From contig CAMUZR010000010.1 in assembly GCA_947165255.1 (NCBI GenBank), forward strand, positions 1-64,000: DNA of 64,000 bases, read 5' to 3'. Below the pieces are notes generated by a model. That model ran no database searches and was not told the DNA's origin. It saw nothing but the letters and a program-made list of their open reading frames with translations. Position numbers and translations under genes: made by a program. Origin of the DNA: an uncultured Bacteroidales bacterium (GTDB lineage: Bacteria > Bacteroidota > Bacteroidia > Bacteroidales > P3). This document shows positions 52,688-62,983 of the stretch, one piece after another (the first letter of the stretch is position 1; every line of letters begins with the position of its first letter).

Positions 52688-52727
52688 GGAATACATTATA
52701 ATTGTAGGATAATTTGAAAAGATAGTT

Positions 52728-53153
52728 GTGAATACATTCATTCTTATAGTGGTATTGATTCTCTGGATTGCTGTCCGCTCCCATGCTGCCCAAGCAAAGC
52801 GGAAGGCAGAGATGGAGAATGCTGCCTCTGAGCCCTCCCAGCCGAGCCATGCCTCGGCTAGGAGCGCTTTTGAGTCTCTCTTCGAGGAAGAGCGCGAGAC
52901 GGAATCCGCCTACAGCTCCTTCGCACAAGAGGGTCAGTCGGCGGGCTACTATAGTTATGAATCAGTTGTGGGCGACGACCTGGCTCCAGGCCGTACCACT
53001 ACTGACTTTGTGTCCGATTCGAAGCCCGAAACGATGGCTCAGTTTAATGCAGACGATTCCAAGGGTGTCGATTTTGATCTCCGTCAGGCAGTTATCGCTC
53101 AGACGATCCTCTCCAATAAATATCTCAATGAGATTTATTCTGATGTAAATTAA
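52728..53153 (+). CDS. Small single-pass membrane protein, unknown
   Basis: The 141-residue protein has one N-terminal membrane helix (residues 3-17, FILIVVLILWIAV), then a low-complexity acidic Ala/Ser/Glu-rich linker and a more regular C-terminal helix (FDLRQAVIAQTILSNKYLNEIY). The start is GTG 52728. It lies between secDF and the TonB receptor with short gaps and is probably cotranscribed. The tail resembles short helical ends I recall on other unnamed Bacteroidota membrane proteins. No function assigned. Confidence 0.75.
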   Translation: MNTFILIVVLILWIAVRSHAAQAKRKAEMENAASEPSQPSHASARSAFESLFEEERETESAYSSFAQEGQSAGYYSYESVVGDDLAPGRTTTDFVSDSKPETMAQFNADDSKGVDFDLRQAVIAQTILSNKYLNEIYSDVN

Positions 53154-53181
53154 TTAATCCATTTGTAGTAATAATACCTAA

Positions 53182-56100
53182 ATGAGTATGTTTAGAAAAG
53201 TACTAATGACAATCGGTCTGTTGCTAATGGCGAATATCGTCTTGGCACAGGGTACTATTAAAGGTACCATTGTCGATCCGAAGACAAAAGAGCCTGTGCC
53301 TTTTGCCAACGTCGTTGCTAAGCAAGACGGAAAACAAATCAAGGGTACGCAAACAGACATGGATGGTAATTTTACGATTAAACCCCTCCCTGTTGGTCAG
53401 TATGAGATCCAGGCATCGTGTGTAGGTTATCACCCTTATACGCGTCCGGAGTTTACCGTAAAGGCATCTGGTATTTCTGTTTGTAACATCGAGCTGACTC
53501 CCGCCTCTGTCCAATTGGAAGAAGTGGTGGTTATCGACACAAAGAACCCCATTATTGATGTGGGTGATGCATCTACTACTACCCGTATGAGTGCAGATGA
53601 TATCGCTCACATGCCCGGTACTTCTGTCGAGAGCATTGTTGCTGCCGTCGGCGGTGTGGGTTATAATGATGGTGGTACGAGTACCGCGCGTGGTGAGGAT
53701 AACATGGTCACCAAGCAGGGCGGTATTACGAAGCGTACCGGCGTAAATGTGCCGAAGGAAGCTATTGCTGAAATCCAGGTCATCCTGGGTGGTACGCCCG
53801 CTTCTATCGGTGAGGCTATCGGTGGTACCCAGATTATCACCCTGAAACCCCCAACGAGTCAGTTTAAGGGTAGTATCCGTTGGGATGCTCGGTTGAACTA
53901 CCGTATGCTTAATCAGCTGAATGCTTATCTCACCGGCCCAGTCATCAAGAAGAATATTTATGACGAGAATGGTGAAAAAACGGGTGACCAGACTTTGATT
54001 GGTTTCCGCCTCACTGCTGCCGGCACATACTATGATAATGCGTTCTACCGTCCAAGAGGCCATCGTTATTTAGTGGTTAACGATGCTCTTGTTCAGCAGT
54101 ATGAGCAGCACCCTATTGATTTTGACCCCGTTACCTATACGGTTAACTATTCCGCAGAAACTGGTTTGTATGCTGACGACTTCGTTGAAATTAGAAACCT
54201 AACTGCGAAGGACTTCAGTGGCAATAAGAGCCGTGTCCCCCATACTCAGTACTATCAGATTGGTACCAATTTGGCTTTCGATGTCCGTTTTACTGACTAT
54301 GCCACACTGACTCTTACAGGTGAGTTTGAGTACACCCACTCCCCTCAAACTGGCATTATGCCTTTGAATATGTCGCGTTCTGCTAATAATGTCTTGAAGG
54401 TGACTAACTGGGATGTGATGTTCGACTTCACTCAGCGTTTCCCCGATGTTGAGGATGCCGATGCCAACAATACCGAAGGTGAGAGCAAATCGGGTAAGGC
54501 TGTAAAGAATGTTATGTACAACATTACCGGTATGTTCAACCGCCAGAACTACCAATATTACAATGAGACATTCGGCAGTTCTTTGGACGATGTCTTTAAA
54601 TATGGTTTTAATGGTTCGGTAGAGATTTCTCAGAGACCCCATTATGCTCTTGACCCCTCATTTAACTATAATGGTATTAGTCGTGCCGCTATGGTTCAGG
54701 ACTCTTGGATCGACTATATCGATTGGAGCACTTATGAACCTTATGCGGGTAACCAGATTTATGCTAACTATAACCTTCAACTTCTTTCTATTCCTGAAAT
54801 CAGTCCCCTCCTGACCAATCTTGATAACTTGCTTCTGTTTAAGGGTCTGCCCAATGGCCGTACCCCGGATAATATCTATGGTCTTATAGCCAATGTGGGT
54901 TACCAAGACAATACATTTGCTTTTGCCCAGACGGACTATATTTATTTGGCCGCCAAGGCAAGTGCCGAAATCAAAGGCCATGAAATTGAGATTGGTTTCC
55001 AGTATGACCGTCAGGATCAGTCCTACTATAGTCTGGGTAGCACTTCTCTTTGGACTATCATGCGTCAGAATGCTAATAAGCACCTTTCGCAGATGGATCT
55101 CAGCAATCCTCATTATAGTTGGCAAGGTTCTACCCTTTATGTAGATTATGATCGCCTGTATAATGCTGAGGCTGAAACTTATTTCTCTGCTGCGATGCGT
55201 CAGTATCTGGGTTGGAGCGGTAATTATGAAGGTGAACGTAGATTCCTTGATATAGACCGTTATAAACCAGAGGATTATGTTGCCGCTGGTGGTATGGATA
55301 TGTTCTCCTCTGACGAGTTGTTCAATGGTGGTGGTAATAATACCCTTGTTAATTACTATGGTTATGACCACACTGGTAAGAAATACAGTAGCAGCGACTG
55401 GAAGGTTGAGGACTTCTTCAACCCCAGCAATCCTAAATACCGCTACCGTCCTTCTTTCACTCCGACCTATATGGCCGGATACATTCAAGACCAGTTCTAT
55501 TTCCAAGACCTGATTTTCAATGTGGGTGTCCGTGTTGATATTTTTGATGCCAACCAGTCTGTTCTGAAGGATCCCTATCTGCTCTATGAATCCTACAATG
55601 TCGGTGATTTAAGAAGCGGCCGCACTGCTTATCAAGGCAATATCTATGCTGGTGCAGGTGATGACTGGACTGTTTATGTTGACGCTGTTGATGCCGATAT
55701 TCCTACTATTTACGGCTATCGTAAGGGCTCTACATGGTACGATGTCAATGGTGTTGAACTCGCTTCACCGAGTTCTATAGCCGGTACCTCCGGTAAGCCT
55801 ACTCCTTACCGTACACCTAACGGCCAGCAGGCTGCCAAAAATAATACTGTGGGTAAAGATGCATTTGAAGACTACAAGCCTCAGATTGTTGTTCAGCCCC
55901 GTATTGCATTCTCTTTCCCCGTTGGTGAGAATTCCCAGTTTAAAGCTAGTTACGACATTATTGCTCGTCGTCCTTCTAGCAACTGGCAGGCCAATTACTA
56001 CGGTTACCTCTACATGTCTCAGATTAGCGCTATCTCCAATCCTAACTTGAAGCCTGAAAAGATTACTAACTACGAACTTGGTTTCCAGCAGGCTCTTAAT

Positions 56101-56949
56101 AAAAACATGGCTATTGGTATCAGTGCTTACTATAAAGAGACTCGTGACCTTATCCAGCTTGTACAATACGCTGGCGCAGACCCCAACCAGAACTACTACT
56201 CTTATGATAACCTTGACTTCAAAACCATTAAGGGTCTTACTGTTAGTTATGACCTCCGTCAGTCAAAGAACATTCGTATCAATGCTAACTATACTTTGCA
56301 GTATGCTGAAGGTACTGGCTTGACGAGTAATACAATGACTGAGCTCATAAAAGAAGGCTACACAACCCTTAAGATGCTCAATCCTATTAGCGATGACCGC
56401 CGTCATGAGTTCAAGGTCAATTTTGACTATCGCCTCATGGGTGGCTCCAAGTATGATGGTCCCGTTATCAACCGTGTAGTTAAAGATTCTACTGGTGAGG
56501 AACGTAGAAAGGAAATCAAGCTGTTGGAGAACTTCGGTGTGAATTTCATGGCTGTTGCTCAGTCGGGTCGTCCTTACACCAAGCAGTTTAGCCACAATCA
56601 GGCCACTATCGTTGGTAGTTATAACGGAGCCCGTCTGCCTTGGCTCTTCTTCTTCGATGTGGTTGTAGATAAGTCGTTCCCGATTAAAGTTGGAAAACGT
56701 CAAACCAGCCTGACTGTTGCTATGACTGTTACCAACCTCTTCGATATCCGCAACGTTACTAGTGTGTTCCCTGTTACAGGTAACCCAGAGGATGATGGTT
56801 ATCTAACAGACCCCGAAACCCAGACTGTGATCAACAGTTATCTGGATTCCGATTCGTATCGTGACCTTTATTCCATCGCTATGAGCAATGGATACTTCCG
56901 CTACAGCACTCCTCGCCACTTCAGGCTTACTTTGTCCTATGCTTTCTAA
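53182..56949 (+). CDS. TonB-dependent outer-membrane receptor, SusC/CarboxypepD-reg type
   Basis: The 1255-residue protein has a signal peptide (residues 1-22, ending VLAQ), a carboxypeptidase-regulatory-like domain (about 23-105, TIKGTIVDPKTKEPVPFANV and DGNFTIKPLPVGQYEI), a plug domain (about 115-230) and a 22-strand barrel ending HFRLTLSYAF. Such receptors take up or move large substrates with TonB energy. No SusD gene is next to it; instead a very large secreted protein and a PorV/PorQ-family gene follow within 30 and 22 bases. I infer that the three act together, but the substrate is unknown. Confidence 0.9.
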   Translation: MSMFRKVLMTIGLLLMANIVLAQGTIKGTIVDPKTKEPVPFANVVAKQDGKQIKGTQTDMDGNFTIKPLPVGQYEIQASCVGYHPYTRPEFTVKASGISVCNIELTPASVQLEEVVVIDTKNPIIDVGDASTTTRMSADDIAHMPGTSVESIVAAVGGVGYNDGGTSTARGEDNMVTKQGGITKRTGVNVPKEAIAEIQVILGGTPASIGEAIGGTQIITLKPPTSQFKGSIRWDARLNYRMLNQLNAYLTGPVIKKNIYDENGEKTGDQTLIGFRLTAAGTYYDNAFYRPRGHRYLVVNDALVQQYEQHPIDFDPVTYTVNYSAETGLYADDFVEIRNLTAKDFSGNKSRVPHTQYYQIGTNLAFDVRFTDYATLTLTGEFEYTHSPQTGIMPLNMSRSANNVLKVTNWDVMFDFTQRFPDVEDADANNTEGESKSGKAVKNVMYNITGMFNRQNYQYYNETFGSSLDDVFKYGFNGSVEISQRPHYALDPSFNYNGISRAAMVQDSWIDYIDWSTYEPYAGNQIYANYNLQLLSIPEISPLLTNLDNLLLFKGLPNGRTPDNIYGLIANVGYQDNTFAFAQTDYIYLAAKASAEIKGHEIEIGFQYDRQDQSYYSLGSTSLWTIMRQNANKHLSQMDLSNPHYSWQGSTLYVDYDRLYNAEAETYFSAAMRQYLGWSGNYEGERRFLDIDRYKPEDYVAAGGMDMFSSDELFNGGGNNTLVNYYGYDHTGKKYSSSDWKVEDFFNPSNPKYRYRPSFTPTYMAGYIQDQFYFQDLIFNVGVRVDIFDANQSVLKDPYLLYESYNVGDLRSGRTAYQGNIYAGAGDDWTVYVDAVDADIPTIYGYRKGSTWYDVNGVELASPSSIAGTSGKPTPYRTPNGQQAAKNNTVGKDAFEDYKPQIVVQPRIAFSFPVGENSQFKASYDIIARRPSSNWQANYYGYLYMSQISAISNPNLKPEKITNYELGFQQALNKNMAIGISAYYKETRDLIQLVQYAGADPNQNYYSYDNLDFKTIKGLTVSYDLRQSKNIRINANYTLQYAEGTGLTSNTMTELIKEGYTTLKMLNPISDDRRHEFKVNFDYRLMGGSKYDGPVINRVVKDSTGEERRKEIKLLENFGVNFMAVAQSGRPYTKQFSHNQATIVGSYNGARLPWLFFFDVVVDKSFPIKVGKRQTSLTVAMTVTNLFDIRNVTSVFPVTGNPEDDGYLTDPETQTVINSYLDSDSYRDLYSIAMSNGYFRYSTPRHFRLTLSYAF

Positions 56950-56979
56950 TATACCCATTGAGAATAAAATATCTAACTT

Positions 56980-59900
56980 ATGAAGAATATATTTAGCAAA
57001 TTAGTATTGGCGGCCTTCCTCTTCTCCGCTCTGACGGGGACGGCATTCGCTGAGGATTGCAAGACTTGTAAAAAGTCTGGCGTCAAGCGAGCTGCTGTTC
57101 AGGCTAAAGCCGCTGTGTGCAAAAGAGCACAGAGTACCGCAGAGCTGAATGTGAATAATGTCCGTGCCCTGATCAACGGCTACGGTAACATGTGGTACGA
57201 TGGTAGTGTTGCACAGTACCATCTGCCTAAGAACAGCAACACCTGCCCACTCTTCTGCGCTGCCCTATGGATTGGCGGTACCGACGTTAATGAACAGCTC
57301 CGTATTGCTGCTCTCCGTTTCGGTTCTGAGGGTGATGACTATTGGCCCGGTCCTCTTGACATCACCACTGCATCCGTCGACCTCCCTGTTTGTAATGAGT
57401 TTGACCACCATTGGATCATTACTAAAGCTGAGGTTCAGGCTTTTATGTCGATGTTTTCCTATGATGAAAATGGTGCTACTCCCAACGAGACCTTCTCTGC
57501 CGATGCCGTTTCCGCTACTATTAAGAATTGGCCTGCTTCGGGTACTCAGGTTGGTCAGTCGCCCTACTTGGCTCCTTTCTATGATGCAAATCATGACGGT
57601 GTTTACAAGTGGGAAGATGGTGACTACCCCTACTATGATTTCAATAACGACCTCTGCCCACGTACACTGAAGGCTCAATGGGGTCGTGATTACACCTCCC
57701 ATGTTTCTACTACGATGGAAACTGAACACGGTATCGTTACCGGTGGTCTTCTTTCTGACCAGGTTCTGAAAGGTGACCAAACCATTTGGTGGGTGTTTAA
57801 CGATATGGGTAATGTTCATACTGAAACCAATGGACAGCCTATCGGTATGGAGATTCGCGCTCAGGCTTTCGCTTTTTCCACGAATGATGAAATCAATAAT
57901 ATGACCTTCTATACCTATGAAATCATCAATCGCTCTACTTATGAATTGAAAGACACCTATTTCAGTCAGTGGGTTGATGCCGATTTAGGTTATGCTCATG
58001 ATGACTTTGTTGGCTGTGATGTTAAACGTGGTCTTGGATATTGCTACAACGGCGACGAGGCAGATGGCCCCGGTTCGGGCTCTTATTCTGGCATTCCCCC
58101 TGCAGTTGGTATCGACTTCTTCCAGGGACCTTATATGGATCCCGATGGTAAGGATAATCCTAAGGTTGATATTTCCAAAATGCGTGCCTACTATCCGAAC
58201 CAGTTGAAGAACTACTTGCTTGAAGACGGTACGTATGATACCATTTCCCTTACAGACGACGCAGACCTATACTATGAGCATGCATGGTATTTTACCCCTG
58301 GTGATGTAATTGGAAACTGCGCTATCAATGGTGTTAACTTTGGTAATAACATTGTTGACGATGAGCGTTTTGGTATGCGCCGTTTTGTGTACTACAATAA
58401 TAGTAATGATAACATTAGCGGTGAACCTTCCAAGGCTTCCGACTATTATTACTATCTTCGTGGTTTCTGGAAGAATGGTTCGCGCATGAAATATGGCGGA
58501 AACGGCATTTCCACCGGTACTACTGATTTCGATTGTGACTTCATGTTCCCGGGTAATTCTGACCTCTACTTCTGGGGTACTAATGGTAATGCTGTTGAAC
58601 CCTGGTCTGAGGTAACTGCTGGTAACACTCCTGCTGACCGTCGTTTTATGCAGTCTGCTGGTCCATTCACTCTGAAACCTGGTGCCCTTAACTACATTAC
58701 TGTCGGTATTCCTTTTGCTCAGGCTTCTTCTGGTAATGCATGGTCTTCTGTTGAACTTCTTCGTGAGATTGACGATGTTTGCCAAGCACTTTTCGAAAAC
58801 TGCTTTAAGGTGCTGGATGGCCCCGATGCTCCCACCTTGGTTGTTCAGGAGATGAATAACGAGTTGATCCTTTATATTAAGTATGATAATCCCTCTAGTA
58901 ATAACTATGGTGAGAATTACTCAGAGATTGACCCCGCTATCGTTCGCTCCTATACTGATGCTAATGGCAATAGTGTTACCTATTCTGATGATGATCGTAG
59001 TTACAAGTTTGAGGGTTACCAGATTTACCAGTTGAAGACTAAAGATGTTTCTGTTGCCGACCTTAATGATGTTACCAAGGCTCAGCTGGTTGCTCAGTGT
59101 GATATTGAGAACTATTATGATGAGGAGGAAACTCTTCCCATTTCAACCCTTGTTAACTATACTCAAAACTCTGCAACTGGTTTGATGACTCCTTCAATCA
59201 TGGTTCAAGGTGCAAATGCTGGTATTAAGCATGTGTTCCGTATCACCAATGATGCTTTTGCTACGGGTACTAATACTGCTTTAGTTAACAATAAGGAGTA
59301 TTATTACATTGCTATTGCTTATGCTCAGAACCGTTTTAAAGAGTATTCTCAAACAGAAGCTGCCTTCCTCGACGGTCAGAAAGAACCTTATCTTGCAGGC
59401 CGTAAGGATGAGTTTGGTAGAACTATTACGGCTGTAACTGCTATTCCCCACGATCCTTCTTCGGAGAATGGCGGTACCGTTGTGAATTCTGAATTTGGTA
59501 TGTGCCCCAATATTACTCGTATCGAAGGTTATGGTAATGGTGGTTCTATACTTCGACTCACCCAATCCTCTATTGAAGAACTTATGGGTAAGCCTGGTGA
59601 ACCTGGTAAACCTGCTGGTAAGTTTAGGGCTGATGGCAATGGTATGTTAGCTAATCCTTGTCAGATTCAGAATCCCGAGTATGAAGAGAATGCTGGTCCT
59701 GTCAATGTGCGTATCATAGATCCTCTTAGCGTTAAGCCGGGTAAGTTTATCATTGCTTTTGACCATAGTGATGACATTAATAACAGCGGTTGGACTCTTT
59801 ATAAATCTCCAGAGGATCCTACTTATGAGACGAATCCTTATATTTATGACACTGTCCGTTCCGTAAAATCTGACTTTGTTCTAAGCCGTTATAATGAGCA

Positions 59901-61785
59901 GCTTTTCCTTGATCTTGGTATTGCTATAGCTATCAGTAATCCTATTGCTGTTGCTACTCCCCTTCAGATATCCACTCAGTCCAATGAGAACTATGCTTCC
60001 CGTTACTATGGAGGCCTTGTTTATGAAGGCGCTTTACTGAGTTCTTCGATGGAATATGCCGACAGAAGCACTCCTTGGCTTACCGGACTTCCTGACGATG
60101 ATAGTTACCAACTTCAAAACTGGATTCGTTCTGGTACTCAATTCGCAGCGAATACCCATAAGACCTTCACTTCTACTCCTGGTGATATTATTCTTTCCGA
60201 ACCTTACCTGGATGAAGACTATTTCAAGAGTTTCTCTGATCAACCTGGTAACAATGCTGTTCCTGCCAGTGTTGGTGTCGATAGATTCCAGTCTTTTGAA
60301 AGTGTTGTCGGTGGTATTTGGGCACCTTATGGATTGGTTTCCACTTTGAATTTCCATCCTGCTTTCTGCTATCGTTATTATATTGCGTCCGATGAGATTC
60401 TCGACAGCGTTCGTTCACATGTGGCCACTGGTGCTAGCAACTATACCCGTAATGCGATCACTCGTAAAACTATGGATAATTTCTATAACAAGTCTTTGAA
60501 CTTTAACGATCTTTCCAAGTTGCCTAGCGTTAGAGTGGTCTTTACCGCAGATACTTCAAAATGGACTCGTTGCCCTGTCCTCGAGATGTGCGATGATTAT
60601 ACTCAGTCTGAGGGTAATGCCCGTCGTTTCCAGATGCGTAAACATGCTTCTGTCGATAAACTTGGTCGCACTTGCGCTGACCTTGGTTTGACTTCAGATG
60701 AGAATGATATGAGCAACCCTGCTTACATTAACGCTACAGGTATGGGTTGGTTCCCAGGTTATGCTATCAATACGGCTACAGGCGAACGCCTGAACATTAT
60801 GTTCGGTGAAGATTCCCGATACATTCAGTATAATGGTGCCGACATGCTTTGGAACCCCACTGCTCCTGAAGATTTGATGGATGGTACTCAGAATTATGTG
60901 ATGGGAGGTCGTCATTATATCTATATCATGAATGCTACCGACCAATTGTTCTATGATTTAATCAATGGTTCTTCGTCCACTCTCACCAGTTACAAGACTC
61001 CTTCTTATGATGCTGGTCGATGGGCAGTGAAGATGCTTAGCTCTCTCGATCGTATGATGAGTTTCGTACCTTCTAATGAAACTGATCGTAATCGTCTGAA
61101 CCACGGTATTCTTGATGGTGAAAGTACCACACTTATTCCTCAGCGTGACTCTGTTGCTTTCTTCTTCTCTTCAGTGGCTTGGGTTAACATGCCCTTTGTT
61201 AATAGTCGCTTCTCTTTCAAGAATCCCATTGACATTCCTTGTGATGTCACCATCGACATTGATGTAAATACTCCCTATGGTAGATACATGTCTCATAATG
61301 CATCTCCTGTCAGACTATTTACTGACGAGAATGGTGATAACGTTACGGCTCGGAATGACAACTACCCAATGTATCAGTTTGAAATGGGTAACGACATTGC
61401 TACTCTTACTGGTGTGGCTTCTCAGCCTACTGCGAGAAAGACCTATCAGGATTCGATCCTCAGCCTTATCGGTGTGGTTCCTAACCCCTACTATAGTTAT
61501 TCCACATACGAAACCACTAGCCAGTTAGAGACGAAGGTTCGTTTCGTCAATGTTCCTACCGGATCCACTGTTTCTATCTATACAGTTGACGGAACCTTGG
61601 TCCGTCGTCTTGGTCCTACCTCTGGTACTGCCACCACTTTAGACTGGGATCTTCATAACCACAATGGTATTCCTATCGCAGGCGGTGTATACCTGATTCA
61701 CTTTAAAGTTCCTGGAATTGGTGAACGTGTTGTCAAGTGGTTTGGCACTATGCGTCCTGTTGACCTGAACTCGTTCGTATTCTGA
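56980..61785 (+). CDS. Large secreted protein with FlgD-like C-terminal domain
   Basis: The 1601-residue protein has a signal peptide (about residues 1-24, ending AFAE) and a small Cys/Lys-rich patch (CKTCKKSGVKR). Most of it is aromatic- and Asp/Asn-rich beta sequence, repeated CAALWIGG- and WW-type words, with no catalytic motif recognised. The last about 100 residues (VPNPYYSYSTYET, VRFVNVPTGSTVSIYT, GIPIAGGVYLIHFKVPGIGERVVKWFG) form an FlgD-Ig-like domain related in layout to T9SS sorting domains, but the usual short C-terminal strand is replaced by TMRPVDLNSFVF. It is downstream of the TonB receptor and upstream of the PorV/PorQ gene. Codons end often in T, unlike the other giant gene. 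Confidence 0.85.
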   Translation: MKNIFSKLVLAAFLFSALTGTAFAEDCKTCKKSGVKRAAVQAKAAVCKRAQSTAELNVNNVRALINGYGNMWYDGSVAQYHLPKNSNTCPLFCAALWIGGTDVNEQLRIAALRFGSEGDDYWPGPLDITTASVDLPVCNEFDHHWIITKAEVQAFMSMFSYDENGATPNETFSADAVSATIKNWPASGTQVGQSPYLAPFYDANHDGVYKWEDGDYPYYDFNNDLCPRTLKAQWGRDYTSHVSTTMETEHGIVTGGLLSDQVLKGDQTIWWVFNDMGNVHTETNGQPIGMEIRAQAFAFSTNDEINNMTFYTYEIINRSTYELKDTYFSQWVDADLGYAHDDFVGCDVKRGLGYCYNGDEADGPGSGSYSGIPPAVGIDFFQGPYMDPDGKDNPKVDISKMRAYYPNQLKNYLLEDGTYDTISLTDDADLYYEHAWYFTPGDVIGNCAINGVNFGNNIVDDERFGMRRFVYYNNSNDNISGEPSKASDYYYYLRGFWKNGSRMKYGGNGISTGTTDFDCDFMFPGNSDLYFWGTNGNAVEPWSEVTAGNTPADRRFMQSAGPFTLKPGALNYITVGIPFAQASSGNAWSSVELLREIDDVCQALFENCFKVLDGPDAPTLVVQEMNNELILYIKYDNPSSNNYGENYSEIDPAIVRSYTDANGNSVTYSDDDRSYKFEGYQIYQLKTKDVSVADLNDVTKAQLVAQCDIENYYDEEETLPISTLVNYTQNSATGLMTPSIMVQGANAGIKHVFRITNDAFATGTNTALVNNKEYYYIAIAYAQNRFKEYSQTEAAFLDGQKEPYLAGRKDEFGRTITAVTAIPHDPSSENGGTVVNSEFGMCPNITRIEGYGNGGSILRLTQSSIEELMGKPGEPGKPAGKFRADGNGMLANPCQIQNPEYEENAGPVNVRIIDPLSVKPGKFIIAFDHSDDINNSGWTLYKSPEDPTYETNPYIYDTVRSVKSDFVLSRYNEQLFLDLGIAIAISNPIAVATPLQISTQSNENYASRYYGGLVYEGALLSSSMEYADRSTPWLTGLPDDDSYQLQNWIRSGTQFAANTHKTFTSTPGDIILSEPYLDEDYFKSFSDQPGNNAVPASVGVDRFQSFESVVGGIWAPYGLVSTLNFHPAFCYRYYIASDEILDSVRSHVATGASNYTRNAITRKTMDNFYNKSLNFNDLSKLPSVRVVFTADTSKWTRCPVLEMCDDYTQSEGNARRFQMRKHASVDKLGRTCADLGLTSDENDMSNPAYINATGMGWFPGYAINTATGERLNIMFGEDSRYIQYNGADMLWNPTAPEDLMDGTQNYVMGGRHYIYIMNATDQLFYDLINGSSSTLTSYKTPSYDAGRWAVKMLSSLDRMMSFVPSNETDRNRLNHGILDGESTTLIPQRDSVAFFFSSVAWVNMPFVNSRFSFKNPIDIPCDVTIDIDVNTPYGRYMSHNASPVRLFTDENGDNVTARNDNYPMYQFEMGNDIATLTGVASQPTARKTYQDSILSLIGVVPNPYYSYSTYETTSQLETKVRFVNVPTGSTVSIYTVDGTLVRRLGPTSGTATTLDWDLHNHNGIPIAGGVYLIHFKVPGIGERVVKWFGTMRPVDLNSFVF

Positions 61786-61807
61786 TGTGATTTGTTAATC
61801 TTAAAAA

Positions 61808-62893
61808 ATGTCTGAAATGAAAAACATATTTAGAATATTTGCTGTATTAGCTGTCACGGTACTGTTGTCTGCCGAGCCTGTTTGGGCAGGTAACGACAAC
61901 CGTAGAGGTACAGCTGGTGCCACTGAGTTGTTAATCAACCCTTGGGCTCGCAGTTCTGGATGGGGCAATGTTAGTGTGGCTAACGCTCGCGGCCTTGACG
62001 CTTTCTATTCTAACATCGCTGGTCTTTGCTTTATCCCCAAAATGGAGGTGTCTTACTCCAATACCATGCTTTTCGGTGGTAAGAGCGGACTCAATAGTGG
62101 TGCGGGTGTCAATGCTTTCGGTCTCGGTTTGCGCCTTTTCGACAATGGTGTTCTTGGTTTAAGTCTTATGACCATGAACTTTGGTGATATCGATGTGCGT
62201 ACTGTTGAAAGTCCCGAACCTATCAACGGCACTTTTTCCCCTACCCTTATGAATATCAACGTGGCCTATGCACATTCTTTCACTTTGTCAATTCATGGTG
62301 GTGTCAACCTTAAGATTATCAGCGAGTCGACCAACAACGTCTCTGGTAGTGCTTTCGCAGTTGATGCTGGTATTCAGTATGTCACAGGAGCTGATGATGA
62401 GTTGAAATTCGGTATTAGTTTGAAGAACTGGGGTCCTGCTTATAGTTTTGGCGGCACTGGGATGTCCTTTACTTTCGTCAATGATGCCGAAAATGACATG
62501 ACTGCTGAGTATCGTTCTGGAGAGATGGAGCTTCCCACCTGTCTAAACATCGGTATTTCTTATGACTTCCTTTTCGAACTGTGGAAGCAGAGAATTACCC
62601 TTGCTGGTGCATTCACATCTAATGCTTTCCTTAAAGATAATATCGCCTTAGGTATTGAATACGGTTTGTTGGATATCATCAACCTTCGTTGTGGTTATAT
62701 CTATCAGACTGATATTTTCAGTGATGTGAACCGTACCACGGCCAACCAAGGACTTTGCGCTGGTGCATCTGTCAACATCCCTCTCCACAAGAAAGATGCT
62801 GAAAGTAATGCTGGTCTCACTATCGATTACTCATATCGTTCATCTTATAATTTAAAAGGTTCACATTCTATCGGAGCTACTTTTAGATTCTAG
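61808..62893 (+). CDS. PorV/PorQ-family outer-membrane protein
   Basis: The 361-residue protein has a signal peptide (about residues 5-28, ending VWAG) and then the family start TAGATELLINPWARSSGWG, SVANARGLDAFYSNIAGL, and a barrel of about 14 strands ending SIGATFRF. PorV shuttles cargo of the T9SS to the attachment complex, and PorQ is its relative. This copy may be a dedicated partner for the preceding secreted protein. It is a paralogue or the main PorV; the window alone cannot decide. A strong terminator follows. Confidence 0.85.
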   Translation: MSEMKNIFRIFAVLAVTVLLSAEPVWAGNDNRRGTAGATELLINPWARSSGWGNVSVANARGLDAFYSNIAGLCFIPKMEVSYSNTMLFGGKSGLNSGAGVNAFGLGLRLFDNGVLGLSLMTMNFGDIDVRTVESPEPINGTFSPTLMNINVAYAHSFTLSIHGGVNLKIISESTNNVSGSAFAVDAGIQYVTGADDELKFGISLKNWGPAYSFGGTGMSFTFVNDAENDMTAEYRSGEMELPTCLNIGISYDFLFELWKQRITLAGAFTSNAFLKDNIALGIEYGLLDIINLRCGYIYQTDIFSDVNRTTANQGLCAGASVNIPLHKKDAESNAGLTIDYSYRSSYNLKGSHSIGATFRF

Positions 62894-62914
62894 ACGACAA
62901 AAAAATATGAAAAG

Positions 62915-62951
62915 ATTAGGAAAGGCTTTTTAGGAGCCTTTCCTAATTTTT
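62915..62951 (+). terminator. Intrinsic terminator after the PorV/PorQ-family gene
   Basis: ATTAGGAAAGGCT (62915-62927) and AGCCTTTCCTAAT (62935-62947) form a perfect 13-bp stem followed by a T-run, ending the secDF-to-PorV/PorQ transcript. Confidence 0.92.
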
Positions 62952-62983
62952 GAATACTATTTAATTCAATTTATTATCTAATT

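Noticed and set aside
51446..52741. 431-codon minus-strand frame opposite secDF
   Set aside because: secDF is clear; the opposite frame has no recognisable domain.
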